Shown here in pieces: positions 22,394 to 34,761 of a DNA stretch of 64,000 bases; position 1 is the stretch's first letter; each line of letters starts with the position of its first letter. A program made the translations under genes and the position numbers. Source of the DNA: Phaseolus vulgaris (lineage: Eukaryota > Streptophyta > Magnoliopsida > Fabales > Fabaceae); NCBI RefSeq assembly GCF_000499845.2, contig NC_023758.2:24045366-24109365 (forward strand). The letters run 5' to 3'. The notes beneath the pieces were generated by a model that was not told the origin of the DNA, did not search any database, and worked only from the letters and a program-made list of their open reading frames with translations.

Positions 22394-23141
22394 TTCAGAT
22401 TTGCGAAATTTTGCCATAGTTTTTACAATTTTATTTTGAGTTCATATTACGCTTAAAAGTTCTGAAAACACTTACACAAGTACTTTCATTTATCATTTGT
22501 ATCTAGTCAAGGAGACATGTCCAAAAAGAAAACTGGGAAAAAGATATAAGGAAGAAAAACGAGGACGTTCTATTTTCGGAAAAACAAGTTTTCTAGTTTT
22601 GTTTGCTCTCGGTCTGGGACTTATTACGCCTTATTCCTTTGATGTTTTGATTTGATATTTTTACCAGACATTCCTTATTGTTTGTAATGAGTTGTGGCTG
22701 AGATTTGAGCCTCAAATTCGTTCCATAAGATTTGCAATGAATATTTTATTCATCATTGCCACGACTAAAAGGAAAGTTCATTTATGTGAAACAGTTTTAT
22801 CATTTTCTAACTGAATACTCGTCTGTTTGAGCTGAAATTTGTCGCGTTTTGTCCCAAATTATGTTAGTATTCTTCCATAAGATTTCAAAAAGAAATTCTT
22901 TTTCGAAAATGTTCCAGAAACGTCTTGCACTCCATGGTGCTCTGCTTTCCAGATTTGCGAAATTTTGCCCTAGTTCTTCAATTTTATTCTAAGTTCATAT
23001 TACATTGAAAATTTCCGAAAACACTTACACAAGTACATTCATATGTCGTTTGTATCCAATCAAGGAGGCACGTAAGATAAGAAAACATAGAAAAAGATAT
23101 AAGGAAGAAAAGCCAGGACGTTCTGTTTTCGGAAAAACAAG
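22394..23141. repeat. ~553-bp satellite, left block (about 1.35 units)
   Basis: The marker ACTTTCAT...TGTATC recurs at 22484 and 23037 (553 bp apart). The unit contains CAGATTTGCGAAATTTTGCCCTAG-like and CTCGGTCTGGGACTTATTAC-like landmarks, and reappears in four to five copies at 57938-60348. The block ends at 23141 where an LTR starts. Unit length is near that of known legume subtelomeric satellites (inference only). Confidence 0.85.
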
Positions 23142-23299
23142 TGTTCTTGCCAATTGACCTAGCCGCCGTTGACTTCAAAGGCAGGCGATGGCTCCTCCTA
23201 TCTCTGGCGGTTTCTGTGCTCACTCCTAGGTGTTGGAGAGCGGCTCCGTTGAAACGGAGGAGGCCCTACTTGTTGATTGCACTCCGGCGATCAAGTTAG
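23142..23299 (-). mobile_element. Tat/Ogre-like LTR, first part (split by the copia element)
   Basis: Begins on the plus strand TGTTCTTGCCAATTGACC, which is the reverse complement of an LTR end GGTCAATTGGCAAGAACA comparable to the ends of the LTRs at 37548 and 48709. It contains the U5 motif at 23280-23299 and continues, after the inserted SIRE-type element, at 31246. Confidence 0.75.
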
Positions 23300-23790
23300 T
23301 GTTGGAGATGGATGAAGCCTGGTGTGTTTGATGTAGTCTTTAGCTAGGTTGCTTTGGAGGTTGCTATGTGTCTTAGATGATTCTGTATTTTAGGCTTGTG
23401 TGTATTCAAGGTTTCCTTTTGCTGCATGACCCATCCTAGATGTCAAATCAAGGTAGTAAGATCAAGTTCATGATGTGGTTAAATGGTTTTTGAAGTTTTC
23501 TTAAATGGTTTGATTCAGTACAAAAATAAATCTGTTTTATTGAGAAGCAATCGATTTATTTCTGCTCTGTTAAAGGCCTTTCGAAATTCTGTTAGGGCAC
23601 CAAAGGTAAAGCTCAGTTTATTATTTCAGTTAAGCTGAGCTGGCAGTTTTGTTAACATTTAACCTGTTGTTTTTAAAATCAATCTGTTCTTTTCACCTCT
23701 GTTACACTGTAAATAAGCTTCTTTTGCGAAAATTTGATAAGCTCAATTCACCCCTCCCCTCTTGAACTTAGACACTGTTTAACTCTAACA
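23300..23790 (+). repeat. 5' LTR of the SIRE-type element (491 bp)
   Basis: Starts TGTTGGAGATGGATGAAG, ends AACTCTAACA. It lacks 16 bp and 12 bp that are present in the 3' LTR. Confidence 0.9.
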
Positions 23791-23791
23791 A

Positions 23792-23810
23792 TTGGTAGCA
23801 AGAGCTAGGG
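23792..23810 (+). promoter_or_regulatory. primer-binding site
   Basis: TTGGTAGCAAGAGCTAGGG follows the 5' LTR after one base. It resembles the initiator Met tRNA site (TGGTATCAGAGC) with a substitution and an inserted A. Confidence 0.7.
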
Positions 23811-23834
23811 CTTGTATTTTGCTCAAGTGTATGC

Positions 23835-25502
23835 ATGATGTCTGAGTTTAAAATGCCTTTTGCTGAAGGTGCGTCTATTAATAGACCTCCTATGTTTGGT
23901 GGTGTTAACTATGCTTTTTGGAAAATCAGGATGAAAATCTTTATGGAGTCTATTGATATGGGTATTTGGGATGCAGTGGTCAGTGGACCTTTTATACCTA
24001 TGCAAGTTGTCAAAGAAGAAACAATAAAGAAGCCTTGGTCTGAATGGAGTGAAACCGAGAGGAAGAAGGCTCAATATGACTCCTTAGCCAAGAACATCAT
24101 CACCTCTGCACTGAATATGGATGAATTATTTAGAGTTTCTCAATGTAACTCAGCTAAGGAGATGTGGGAGGTACTAAAGGTAACTCATGAAGGGACGGAT
24201 GATGTGAAATGAGCAAGGAAGCACTCACTCATTCAGGAATACGAACTGTTCAGAATGCAATCAGAAGAGAGTATTGCAGTTGTGCAGAAACGATTTACAC
24301 ATATTGTAAATCACCTCACTGGCCTTGGTAAAGTCTTTGACAAGGAAGAGCTCAACATAAAGGTACTGAAATGCCTTGATAGAAGCTGACAGCCTAAGGT
24401 AACAACAATCTCAGAATCCAGAGATTTATCCAAGATGTCCACTGCTGCACTCTTTGGAAAGCTGATGGAGCATGAACTAGAGCTGAAAAGATTGAAAGAA
24501 CAAGAAACTGTGGAGAAGAGAGCCAAAGGAATTGCCTTGAAAACTACCATGGAACATGATACAAGTGAGGAAGAAGAGAATCCTGAACATGATGAGACAT
24601 TGAGTCTGCTCACCAGAAAATTCAGCAGATTTCTTAGAAAGAAAAACCGTGATAGAACTCAACAAAGAAAGAGGTATTCTAAATCCAATGATTCAAATTC
24701 TTCCAATTACACTTGTTTTGGATGTGGTAAACCAGGTCATATAAAGGTTGATTGTCCAAACAATCAAAGCAAAGAAAAATCAGCAAGCAAGAAGAGTGAA
24801 AGAAGCAAAGGTAAAAGAGCATACATCTCATGGAAAGAAAATGATGTATCCTCATCTAGTGATTCCTCTACCGAAAGTGAAGAAGCAAATCTGTGCTTTA
24901 TGGTGAATGATGAAGAATCTAACTCTGATTCAGTAAGTGATTTTTCTACTGATTCTGAAAATTATGATCAGCTGTTAATTGCCTTTAAGGAAACACATGA
25001 TGAAGCAAACAGATTAACTGTCATTTGCAACAAATTGAATAGGGTAAATAGGGTACTTGAACCTAAGGTCAAAGCTCTTGAAGAAGAACTGCACAAAGCT
25101 AAAACTGAATTGGTTAGCCTTGAATTAACATGTTTGCATGCATCAATAAAAATTTGTGATAATTGTAAGAAGCTGGAAAAAAAGGTTGAATATTTGTTAA
25201 AAACACTTTCAAATTTCACCAAAGGAAGAGAAAATCTTGAAACTTTATTAGGTTCACAGAATGCTGTTTTTAATAAAAATGGTATAGGATATAATCCTGG
25301 AATGAAAAGCAATGTGAAAAAGCTGTCCAGTTTTTTTGTTCCTTCCAAAACAAGTTTTTCCACTTTTAGCTGTTCAAATACAATGTATTCTGCAACTTGT
25401 TTTTATTGTATGAAGTTTGGACATATATCTAGAACATGTAAAGCTAGAAGGTATCTTGTTCCAAAAGGGTTGGCCAAATGGCTTCCTAAGGAAAGGTATT
25501 AA
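23835..25502 (+). pseudogene. gag of the SIRE-type element (two internal stops)
   Basis: One reading frame with two TGA codons, at 24210-24212 and 24387-24389. The N-terminal part (PPMFGGVNYAFWKIRMKIF) is the DUF4219/UBN2 gag domain that builds the particle. After the stops come two CCHC zinc knuckles (CFGCGKPGHIKVDC near 24717 and CFYCMKFGHISRTC near 25398), with a serine- and glutamate-rich stretch and a coiled-coil-like region (EPKVKALEEELHKAKTEL) between them. A long gag with a second knuckle is typical of SIRE elements. Both stops are of the kind produced by C-to-T change on one strand or the other, as expected for methylated transposons. Confidence 0.85.
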
Positions 25503-25551
25503 TCATATTGGACCCTAGACTAAAAGGGGTACCATATGTGCTGAATTTGTT

Positions 25552-28500
25552 TTGCAGAAGAATAGTAGGAAAAATCAGTGGTACCTGGACAGTGGGTGCT
25601 CGAAGCACATGACAGGTGACTTGACTCAATTCATAAGCCTAAAACTCAAAGCTGAAGGACACGTCACATATGGAGACAACAATAGAGGAAGAATTCTTGG
25701 AAGAGGAGATGTTAGCACTAAAGACTCAACCACTATTGAGAATGTATTGTATGTTAAAGGGCTAAAGCATAGTCTTCTAAGCATTAGCCAGCTGTGTGAC
25801 AAGGGATACAAGGTTAATTTCGAAGCCAACACTTGTACAATTTCAAATGAAATTTCTGGTAAGGTGCTTTTCACAGGAAAAAGGGTAAACAACATCTATC
25901 TATTAGATATTATGAATAGCTGTTCTGAAAATGAGTGTTTGTTTTCTAAAGGTGATGAGTCCTGGCTGTGGCATAGGAGGCTAGCTCATATCCATACAAA
26001 TCACTTGAATAAGCTGAAGTCTAAGGAACTTGTTTCTGGTTTACCAAACATAAAATTTCAAAATAACAGATTGTGTGATGCTTGTGTAAAGGGAAAACAG
26101 ATAAGAACTTCATTTAAATCTAAAAATGTGGTTTCTACAAATAAAGCCTTGAATGTTTTACATATGGACTTGTTTGGACCATCTAGGACTGCTAGCTTAG
26201 CTGGAAATTACTATGTCTTGGTGATTGTTGATGACTTTTCAAGATATACATGGACTTTATTTCTTGCTTCTAAAAATGATGCATATAAAGCCTTTAAGAA
26301 ACTAGCTAAGGTTCTGCATAATGAAAATGAAAATAGAATAAAACAGATTCGTAGTGATCACGGGGGAGAGTTTCAAAATGCAAAATTTGATAAATATTGT
26401 GAAAAACATGGGATCACACATAACTATTCTGCTCATAGGACACCCCAACAAAATGGTTTAGTTGAAAGGAAGAATAGGTCATTAGAGGAGTTAGCTAGGA
26501 CCATGTTAAATGAATCTGATTTACCTAAATATTTTTGGGCTGATGCAGTATACACTGCTTCTTATGTGCTTAACAGAACCTTGATTAGACCAATTCTTAA
26601 GAAAACTCCCTATGAATTGTATAAAGGTAGGAAGCCTAGCATTAGTCATCTTAGGGTTTTTGGCTGCAAATGCTTTGTTCTAAATAATGGTAAAGACAAT
26701 ATGGGGAAATTTGATCCCAAATCAGATGAAGGAATACATATTGGATATGCTATAAATGGACATGCTTATAGAGTGTATAATAAAAGATTGCTTGCAGTAG
26801 AAGAATCTATACATGTTGTATTTGATGAAACAAATTGTTCTGTGCCTAAATCTGTTCTGGATGAACCTGGTATGGATGATTTAAGAGCCATTTTGCAAAA
26901 GAATCAATCTAGTGAGCTTGATGCAACTAATCCAAATGCTGTCAAAGAATCTATTGTGAATGCAGGATTGCCTAAAGAATGGAAGACACCCAGGGATCTC
27001 ACACTAGACAATGTAATTGGTAAAATTGAGAAAGGAGTCTCAACAAGGAATTCACTCAATAATTTCTGCAAAACAGTGGTCTTTGTTTCATAGATTGAGC
27101 CTAAAAGTCTGGAAGAAGAACTACAAGACAACAATTGGATAACAGCAATGCAGGAAGAACTGAACCAGTTTGAATACAATGAAGTGTGGACCTTGGTTCC
27201 AAGAAGACATGAGATGAATATCATAGGAACCAAATGGGTGTACAGGAACAAGATGGATGAACATGGGGCTATCACTAGAAATAAAGCAAGGCTGGTAGCT
27301 AAAGGCTATAACCAAGAAGAGGGAATTGATTTTGGTGAAACCTATGCACCAATAGCTCGTGTTGAAGCTGTCAGATTACTCCTAGCATTTTCCAGCATAC
27401 AAGGTTTCAAGCTATTTCAAATGGATGTCAAGAGTGCATTCTTAAATGGTTACATTAATGAAGATGTGTTTGTATCTCAGCCTCTAGGGTTCGAAGATCA
27501 TAAAAATCCAGAGCATGTGTACATGCTTAAGAAGGCGTTATATGGATTGAAGCAGGCACCTAGGCAATGGTATGAGAGGCTAAGTGAGTTTCTGCTATCT
27601 CAAGGATATAACCGTGGCAATTCTGGTAAAACTCTGTTCATAAAGAAGAAAAGAGAAGACATTATACTTGTGCAAGTCTATGTGGATGATATTATCTTTG
27701 GATCCACAAATGAAGAGATGTGTGAAGACTTTGTGAAAACAATGAAGAGCGAGTTTGAGATGTCAATGTTAGGGGAAATGAATTTCTTCCTTGGACTACA
27801 AGTGAAACAACTCAAGGATGGAATTTTCATAAGTCAAGAAAAGTACTGCAAGGAGCTGTTTAAGAGGTTTGATATGGATCAATGCCAGGCAATCAACACT
27901 CCTATTTCAACAAGCTGCCAGTTCGAACAAGATTGTGCAAGAAAATCAGTGGATCAATCTAAGTACAGGGGTTTAATTGGTTCTTTATTATACTTAACTG
28001 CTAGCAGGCCTGACATTATGTTTGCTGTGTGCTTATGTGCTAGATATCAATCTGATCTAAAGGAATCACACTGCAATGCAACAAAGAGAATTCTGAAATA
28101 CTTGCAAGGGTCTAAGGATGTTGGATTATGGTATCCTAATGATGTATCTTTAAACTTAACTGGTTTTTCAGATTCTGAATTTGCAGGTTGCAAGGTTGAT
28201 AGGAAAAGCACAAGTGGGACTTGTCACATGCTTGGATCAAGTCTAATCTCTTGGCATTGTAAGAAACAAGCTTGTGTTGCTCTCTCTACAGCAGAGGCAG
28301 AATACATAGCTGCTGGAAGTTGTTGTGCTCAAACCTTATGGCTAAGGCAACAACTAAGTGACTTTGGGATCCTATTAAACAAGATACCTATAAATTGTGA
28401 TAACACTAGTGCTATAAATCTGTCTAAGAATCCTGTCATGCATTCAAGAACTAAACATATTGAAATTAGACATCACTTTCTAAGAGAACATATAGCTAAT

Positions 28501-28635
28501 GGAACTTATGATATCAAATTCATTGGCATTGAATTTCAATTGGCTGATCTTTTTACTAAACCTCTTGCTAAAGATAGGTTTTATTTTCTTCTAAATGAAT
28601 TGGGTATCATTAGCTTAAATTGTCCTCTGCAGTAA
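25552..28635 (+). pseudogene. pol of the SIRE-type element: protease, integrase, RT, RNase H (one internal stop)
   Basis: Frame differs from gag, with a TAG at 25516-25518 near the junction. In order: protease (WYLDSGCSKHMTG, about 25576), integrase zinc finger (WHRRLAHIHTNHL ... LCDACVKGKQ), integrase core with D (HMDLFGP, 26160), D (RSDHGGEF, 26350) and E (NGLVERKNR, 26454), then a TAG stop at 27091-27093 in the same frame. Reverse transcriptase follows (TKWVYRNK; active site YVDDIIFG at 27679), then RNase H (FSDSEFAGCKVDRKSTSG; STAEAEYIAAG). Order PR-IN-RT-RH is diagnostic for copia. The 27091 stop separates integrase from RT; both domains otherwise look well preserved. Confidence 0.92.
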
Positions 28636-29177
28636 AAATTTCAATATGTTATTTTATATTTTAACGTGTTTTCTCTCTGTTTTAGAATCACAGCTGTGAC
28701 TAGCAAAGAGAAATATTTACTTTTCTCTCTCTCTCTCTATATATATCTATCTTTGACTGCTTTTACGGTTATTAACCAGCAGGTCTATGACAATTATTAT
28801 GTGGGTATTCTAACTGATTGGATATTGTGTAGGTGCAACAAATTTGATTTGTCAAACTGAAATCTGGTTCCAATATATTCTTGCGTAAATCAACACCTGA
28901 ACCTGCTGTACCACAAGAATAAAATATGAAGCATATCTGATTGTATTATTTTTTTAAAAAAACCCATAATTCTTGAAATATGATCTAAAGCTCTATATTA
29001 ATCTGGCATTGATCAAATTATTTTGCACACTATCTCATTCCTACTACAAGCTGTCCAGGTTCAAAACATTTACAAATATTAATTTCCATTTTCTCTTGAA
29101 CAAGTGAATTGTTACGGATTCTCTCTTTAGTTGGGATTGTCCTTTCGTAAACAGGTGCAGGTAAAAACAGATAGAGC

Positions 29178-30331
29178 ATGGCATCCTCATCACACAGAAA
29201 GAAGAAATCCAAAGAGCAATCCAACAGCAGCCAAGGCATTCTAGAAAACTGGTTTGCTGGAGATTCTGAAGCTATGACAAGGTTCATCCATGAAACAAGC
29301 AGAAAGCAAGTCAATGTGCCCAAGGTGCTGGAATTTTCTTGGTTGAGAGAAGAAAATCTGACTGAAGCGAAAACCCTACTCAAGTATCAAAAACATAAAA
29401 GCTTCTTAGAAATGACCGGAAATGTTTATCCAAACCTGGTGAAAGTGTTCTACAGCAATCTTGTTCAAGATGGCAAAAATCTGGTCTCCCACGTGAAAAG
29501 AGTGAAGTTGAAAATTACAAGGGAAATATGGAGCAATGTGGGAGGAATCAAGTATTCAGGAATGAAGGTTAACAAAGGGAATACTGCTGTAGGAGCTGTG
29601 ATAGAAATCCTGCTGAACCAGTGGCTAGATTTCATGATGGTAATCTGACCTTAATTCCAAGACTCCTAGCCTACATAATTGCTTGGCAACTTACTCCTAG
29701 AGGAAGTAATCATGCTACTCTTCATGAAGAGGATTTGATTCTGCTATACTGTATAATGAATCAACTCAAGGTAAATTGGGTAAGTACAATGGTAGAGCAT
29801 ATGCTCAAATCCACAAGGCTTCCCGATTATCGTTTTCCATATGCAATTTTTTTATCAAAACTAATTGACTATTTTGAAGTTGATACTGCAAATGAGAGAA
29901 ATGACACCATTAAGGCAGCCAGTGAAATAGACAACTCCACTCTCTTGAAAATGGGGTTCCAAAAGGAGGAAGACAGCTGGATCTTTCGAAGGAATGCTGC
30001 AAATAGAGCTGAGAATGAAGCAGCTAATCCAGGAGATGAAGAAGAAGAAAATGCTGATGGTGTGCAGCACATGGATGAGTCACCAGTTCACTCTTTTGCA
30101 AATGAGGATGTTGCTGCTACAAGCCAAAATGCATTGGTAGCATATAAGGAACCTGTGCATAGAGGTGAACCTCTATCCATGTTCGAAAGACAAGTTCTAA
30201 ACAGGCTAGATACACTCACATACGACCAAAAGGAGTACTATGAAATGACTCAAGCCAGGTTTCAACACTTGGATGACCAAATTGAAGGAGTTCAGGAGCA
30301 GCTAGCCGAGCTCTATCACTATAACAAGTGA
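29178..30331 (+). pseudogene. accessory 3' ORF of the SIRE-type element (frameshifted)
   Basis: Two overlapping open frames, 29178-29648 and 29621-30331, read as one protein broken by a frameshift near 29625-29645. The first part starts MASSSHRKKKSKEQSNSSQG, the second contains LIPRLLAYIIAWQLTPRGS and ends in a coiled-coil-like tail (RFQHLDDQIEGVQEQLAELY) after an acidic stretch. It resembles the 'putative plant transposon protein' family found in this position in legume elements (recall, not searched). I see no signal peptide or clear membrane anchor, so I do not call it envelope although SIRE elements are described with env-like ORFs. Function unknown. Confidence 0.7.
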
Positions 30332-30715
30332 TCTTTACAAAGTTTTCATCCTCTATGTCTTGTTGAACAATTGGTTTTCTCTGTTCTTTTTTCTTTCTGC
30401 ATCGGTTTTAATTTTGTTTTGGTTTGTAATAGACCTATAAACTATCTTTAGTTTGAACTGTTATGCATATCTGGGGTATGCTTCTTTTATTCAATGTTCT
30501 ACTCTGTTTGATGAACCCAAAGGGGGAGAAGGACAGATGAAAGAGTGCTCACATAAGTTGATGATTTGGCTCAACCTGTAGGGAGGTAGAACACAACTCA
30601 TATACTGTTATATTCTGGTTTATCTCTAAATGTTGTTGTGCAGTTTGCTTGGAAGCTATTACAGTGCAGTTTTGATCATCAAGTATACAAAGCAAAAAGG
30701 TTTTTGTCTCCATCA

Positions 30716-30728
30716 AACAGGGGGAGAT
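30716..30728 (+). promoter_or_regulatory. polypurine tract
   Basis: AAACAGGGGGAGAT lies directly before the 3' LTR and is the expected plus-strand primer for cDNA synthesis. Confidence 0.8.
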
Positions 30729-31245
30729 TGTTGGAGATGGATGAAGCTCATCTCAACCTTGCATTGGTGTGTTTGATGTAGTCTTTAGCTAGGTTGCTTT
30801 GGAGGTTGCTATGTGTCTTAGATGATTTTGTATTTTAGGCTTGTGTGTATTCAAGGTTGCCTTTTGCTGCATGACCCATCCTAGATGCCAAATCAATGTA
30901 GTAAGGTCAAGCTCATGATGTGGTTAAATGGTTTTGGAAAAGCTTTTTAAAGTTTTCTTAAATTGTTTGATTCAATACAAAAATAAATCTGTTTTATTGA
31001 GAAGTAATCGGTTTATTTCTGCTCTGTTAAAGGCCTTTCGAAATTCTGTTAGGGCACCAAAGGTAAAGCTCAGTCTGTTATTTCAATTAAGCTGAGCTGG
31101 CAGTTTTGTTAACATTTAACCTGTTGTTTTTAAAATCAATATGTTCTTTTGACCCCTGTTACACTGTAAATAGGCTTCTTTTGCGAAAATTTGATAAGCT
31201 CAATTCACCCCCCCTCTTGAACTTAGACACTGTTTAACTCTAACA
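30729..31245 (+). repeat. 3' LTR of the SIRE-type element (517 bp)
   Basis: Same ends as the 5' LTR (TGTTGGAG ... CTCTAACA). Followed by the target duplication GTCAG at 31246-31250. Confidence 0.9.
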
Positions 31246-31794
31246 GTCAGCACCGGGCTAAGAATCAATGAGTAAGAAAAATAGTTTCAAGCTTAGAAAC
31301 AGTGTACCTTTACTAGGGATCTCAACTCCCTTTTATAGGCTATTTTTAGGTTAACTCACTGTCCCCACCTTTCTCTCACCAGATCCTTACCTCTAGTGAA
31401 ATTAGGTTTACTGGGATGACCTTCCTTTTCGTGAGTGCAAAATCTAACAGTATGGCCTCCAGGGTACCAAATCATGTACCAACGCTTGCGGGATCCATCT
31501 GTTCTGTAGGTGCCGTAATTCTTCATGTGCCATGCATGCAACTTTCCCTGAAAAACCCTAGCACTCTTGGGCCTTGGCGCCTTCAAGGAATATTTACTTG
31601 TGCTAGACCTGAATGTACTATACACACCACATGCAAGAACTCTCCCGCGAATTAGGTCTTTATTATATCTAGGTTTCAACACATACTATTTCTGGGGCCC
31701 CGCTTACATGGCCCATTATCGCGACCAAATCACCGAGCCGACCTGCTCCACAGGTGCCGATGTCGATGTCTGATACCGATGTCCGAGGTGATGG
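31246..31794 (-). mobile_element. Tat/Ogre-like LTR, second part (after the copia insertion)
   Basis: Continues the LTR begun at 23142. It aligns with 6334-6895 over most of its length, including a minus-strand TATA box (CCTATAAAAGGG at 31328-31339). Its outer end differs from the 6188-6908 copy after about 31790, so it is truncated or rearranged there, and I found no second ACAAG target duplication. Confidence 0.7.
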
Positions 31795-32282
31795 ATTTGT
31801 GTCTTCTTCTTTGCGTTTTTGAGGTGAACTAGCGGAAGCTCCATGGATTGTTGGCGAAACAAGGCTCTCCTAAGAGTTGTGATAGCCTTGGAGGTGCATG
31901 AGAAGTATGAAGAGTAGGAGTGGTTTGGCCAACTCCCTTTGTAGGTGAAGGTTTGAAGATTAAAAGCCTGTTCGAAAGAGAGTTTAGGCAAGGAGTGAAA
32001 ATGACACAATTTTGACAGCATTTCACTATTCAATTAATATTGCAAATACATGAGCCAAGCCCTCTTATTTATAGTGTTTAGAGGGCTGAAAATTCAAAAG
32101 AAAGTGGAGGGAAATTCAAATGAGAAGCATTTGAATTTGGAGCCATATCCTAGTCGCAAGGAAAGTGTGACTTGGTTTCTTTTTTTTGGAACCTCCTACA
32201 CCTTCTTTTTATGTCACATGCAAGGTGTGGCTTAGCTTTATACATTTACACCTCTTATATTTATATCTATACCTCTCTTTAT
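31795..32282 (-). repeat. probable LTR fragment next to the array
   Basis: Unique within the window. The minus strand has CACTATAAATAAGAGGGC (TATA-like, 32064-32081) followed by text typical of an LTR leader, comparable in layout to the LTR at 34762. It abuts the first unit of the 36-bp array. No target duplication was found. Confidence 0.4.
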
Positions 32283-34761
32283 GGTACCATCTGTGTTGTT
32301 GGGAGTAATAAAATTGATCGTAACATCAATGTTGTTGGTAGTAATAATACTGATGGTACCAACAATGTTGATTGTAGTAATAATACTGATGGTACCATCA
32401 GTGTTGTTGGTAGTAATAATACTGATAGTACCATCAGTGTTGTTGCTAGTAATAATACTGATGGTACCAACTGTGTTGTTGGTAGTAATAATACTGCTGG
32501 TACCATCAATGTTGTTGGTAGTAATAATACTAATAGTACCAATTGTGTTGTTGGTAGTAATAATACTAATGGTACCATCAGTGTTGTTGGTAGTAATAAT
32601 ACTGAGCGTACCATCAATGTTGTTGGTAGTAATAATACTAATGGTACCATTAGTGTTGATGGTAGTAATAATACTAATGGTACAATCAGTTTCGATGGTA
32701 GTAATAATACTGATGGTACCATCAGTGTTGTTATTAGTAATAATAATAATGGTACCATCAGTGTTGTTGGTAGTAATAATACCGATGGTACCATCAGTGT
32801 TGTTGGTAAAAATAATACTCATGGTACCATCAGTATTGTTGGGAGTAATAATACTGATGGTACCATCAGTGTTGGTGGTAGTAATAATACTGATGGTACC
32901 ATCAGTGTTGATGGTAGTAATAATACTAATTGTAATATGAGTGTTGATGGTAGTAATAATACTGATGGTACCATCAATGTTGATGGTAGTAATAATATTG
33001 ATAGTAATATCAGTGTTGATAGTAGTAATAATACTAATGGTACCAACAGTGTTGTTGGCAGTAATAATACTGATGGTACCATCATTGTTGTTGGTAGTAA
33101 TAATACTCATCAATGTTGTTGGTAGTAATAATACTCATCAGGGTTGTTGGTAGTAATAATACTGATGGTACCAACTGTGTTGTTGGTAGTAATAATACTG
33201 ATGGTACCATCAGTGTTGTTGGTAGTAATAATACTGATGGTATCAACAGTGTTGATGGTAGTAATAATTCTGATGGTACCATCAGTGTTGATGGGAGTAA
33301 TACTACTGATGGTACCATTAGTATTAATGGTAGTAATAATACTGATGGTATCATCAGTGTTGATGGTAGTAATAGTACTGATGGTACCATAAGTGTTGAT
33401 GCTAGTAATACTACTGATGGTACCAATAGTGTTGTTGGTAGTAATAATACTGATGGTACCATCAATGTTGTTGGTAGTAATAATATTGATGGTACCAACA
33501 CTGTTGTTGGTAGTAATAATACTGATTGTACCATCAGTGTTGATGGTAGTAGTAATACTGATGGTACCATCAGTGTTGTTGATAGTAATAATATTGATGG
33601 TACAACCTGTGTTGTTGGTAGTAATAATACTGATGGTACCATCACTGTTGTTTGTAGTAATAATACTGATGGTACCAACAGTGTGGATGGTAGTAAGAAT
33701 ACTCATGGTACCATCAGTGTTGATGGTAGTAATAATACTGATGGTAACATCAGTGTTGTTGGTAGTAATAATACTAATGGTACCATCAATGTTGTAGGTA
33801 GTAATAATACTGATGGTACCACCAGTGTTGTTGGTAGTAATAATACTGATGGTACCATCAGTGTTGATGGTAGTAATAATATTGATGGTACCATCGGTGT
33901 TGATGGAAGTAATAATACTGATGGTACCACTAATGTTGTTGGTAGTAATAATACTGATGTTACCATCAGTGCTTTTGGTAGTAATAATAATGATGGGACC
34001 ATCAATGTTGATGGTAGTAATAATATTGATGGTACCATCAGTGTTGTTGGTAGTAATGATACTGATGGTACCAACACTGTTGTTGGTAGTAATAATACTG
34101 ATTGTACCATCAATGTTGATGGTAGTAGTAATACTGAAGGAACCATGAGTGGTTTTGGGAGTAATAATACTGATGGTACCAAATTTGTGTTTGGTAGTAA
34201 TAATACTGATGGTACCATCAGTTTTGTTGGTAGTAATAATACTAATGGAACCAATAGTGTTGTTGGTAGTAATAATACTGATGGTACCATCAGTGTTGTT
34301 GGGAGTAATAATACTGATGGTTCCTTTAATGTTGTTGGTAGTAATAATACTGATCGAACCAACACTTTTGTTGGTAGTAATTATACTGATTGTACCATCA
34401 ATGTTGATGGTAGTAGTAATACTGATGGTACCGTAAGTGTTGTTGATAGTAATAATACTGATGGTACCATTTGTGTTGTTGGTAGTAATAATACCACTGG
34501 TACCATCAATGTTGTTGGTATTAATAATACTCATGGTACCAACAATGTGGTTGGTAGTAATATTACTCATGCTACCATCAGTGTTGATGGTAGTAGTAAT
34601 ACTGATGGTAGCATCTGTGGTGTTGGTAGTAATAATACTAATGGTACCATCAGTGTTTTTGGGAGTAATAATATTGATGGTACCATCAGTGTTATTGGGA
34701 GTAATAATACTGATGGTACCATCAGTGTTGTTGGTAGTAATAATACTGATGGTACCAACAC

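Larger units (their letters stand above)
23300..31245 (+). mobile_element. SIRE-type Ty1/copia retrotransposon, complete but inactivated (7.9 kb)
   Basis: Two LTRs (23300-23790 and 30729-31245) flank gag, pol and an extra 3' ORF. The target duplication is GTTAG (23295-23299) and GTCAG (31246-31250), differing by one base; the intact copy of the target LTR at 6334-6340 shows GTCAG as the original. The LTRs differ by about 17 substitutions and three indels by eye (roughly 3.5 percent), which suggests an age around one to a few million years at usual plant rates (inference). Stops and frameshifts in gag, pol and the extra ORF mean it can no longer make its own proteins. The extra ORF and the long acidic gag tail place it in the SIRE/Maximus lineage. 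Confidence 0.9.

Noticed and set aside
29178..30331. Calling the extra ORF a viral envelope gene
   Set aside because: No signal peptide, no clear membrane anchor and no envelope motif seen.
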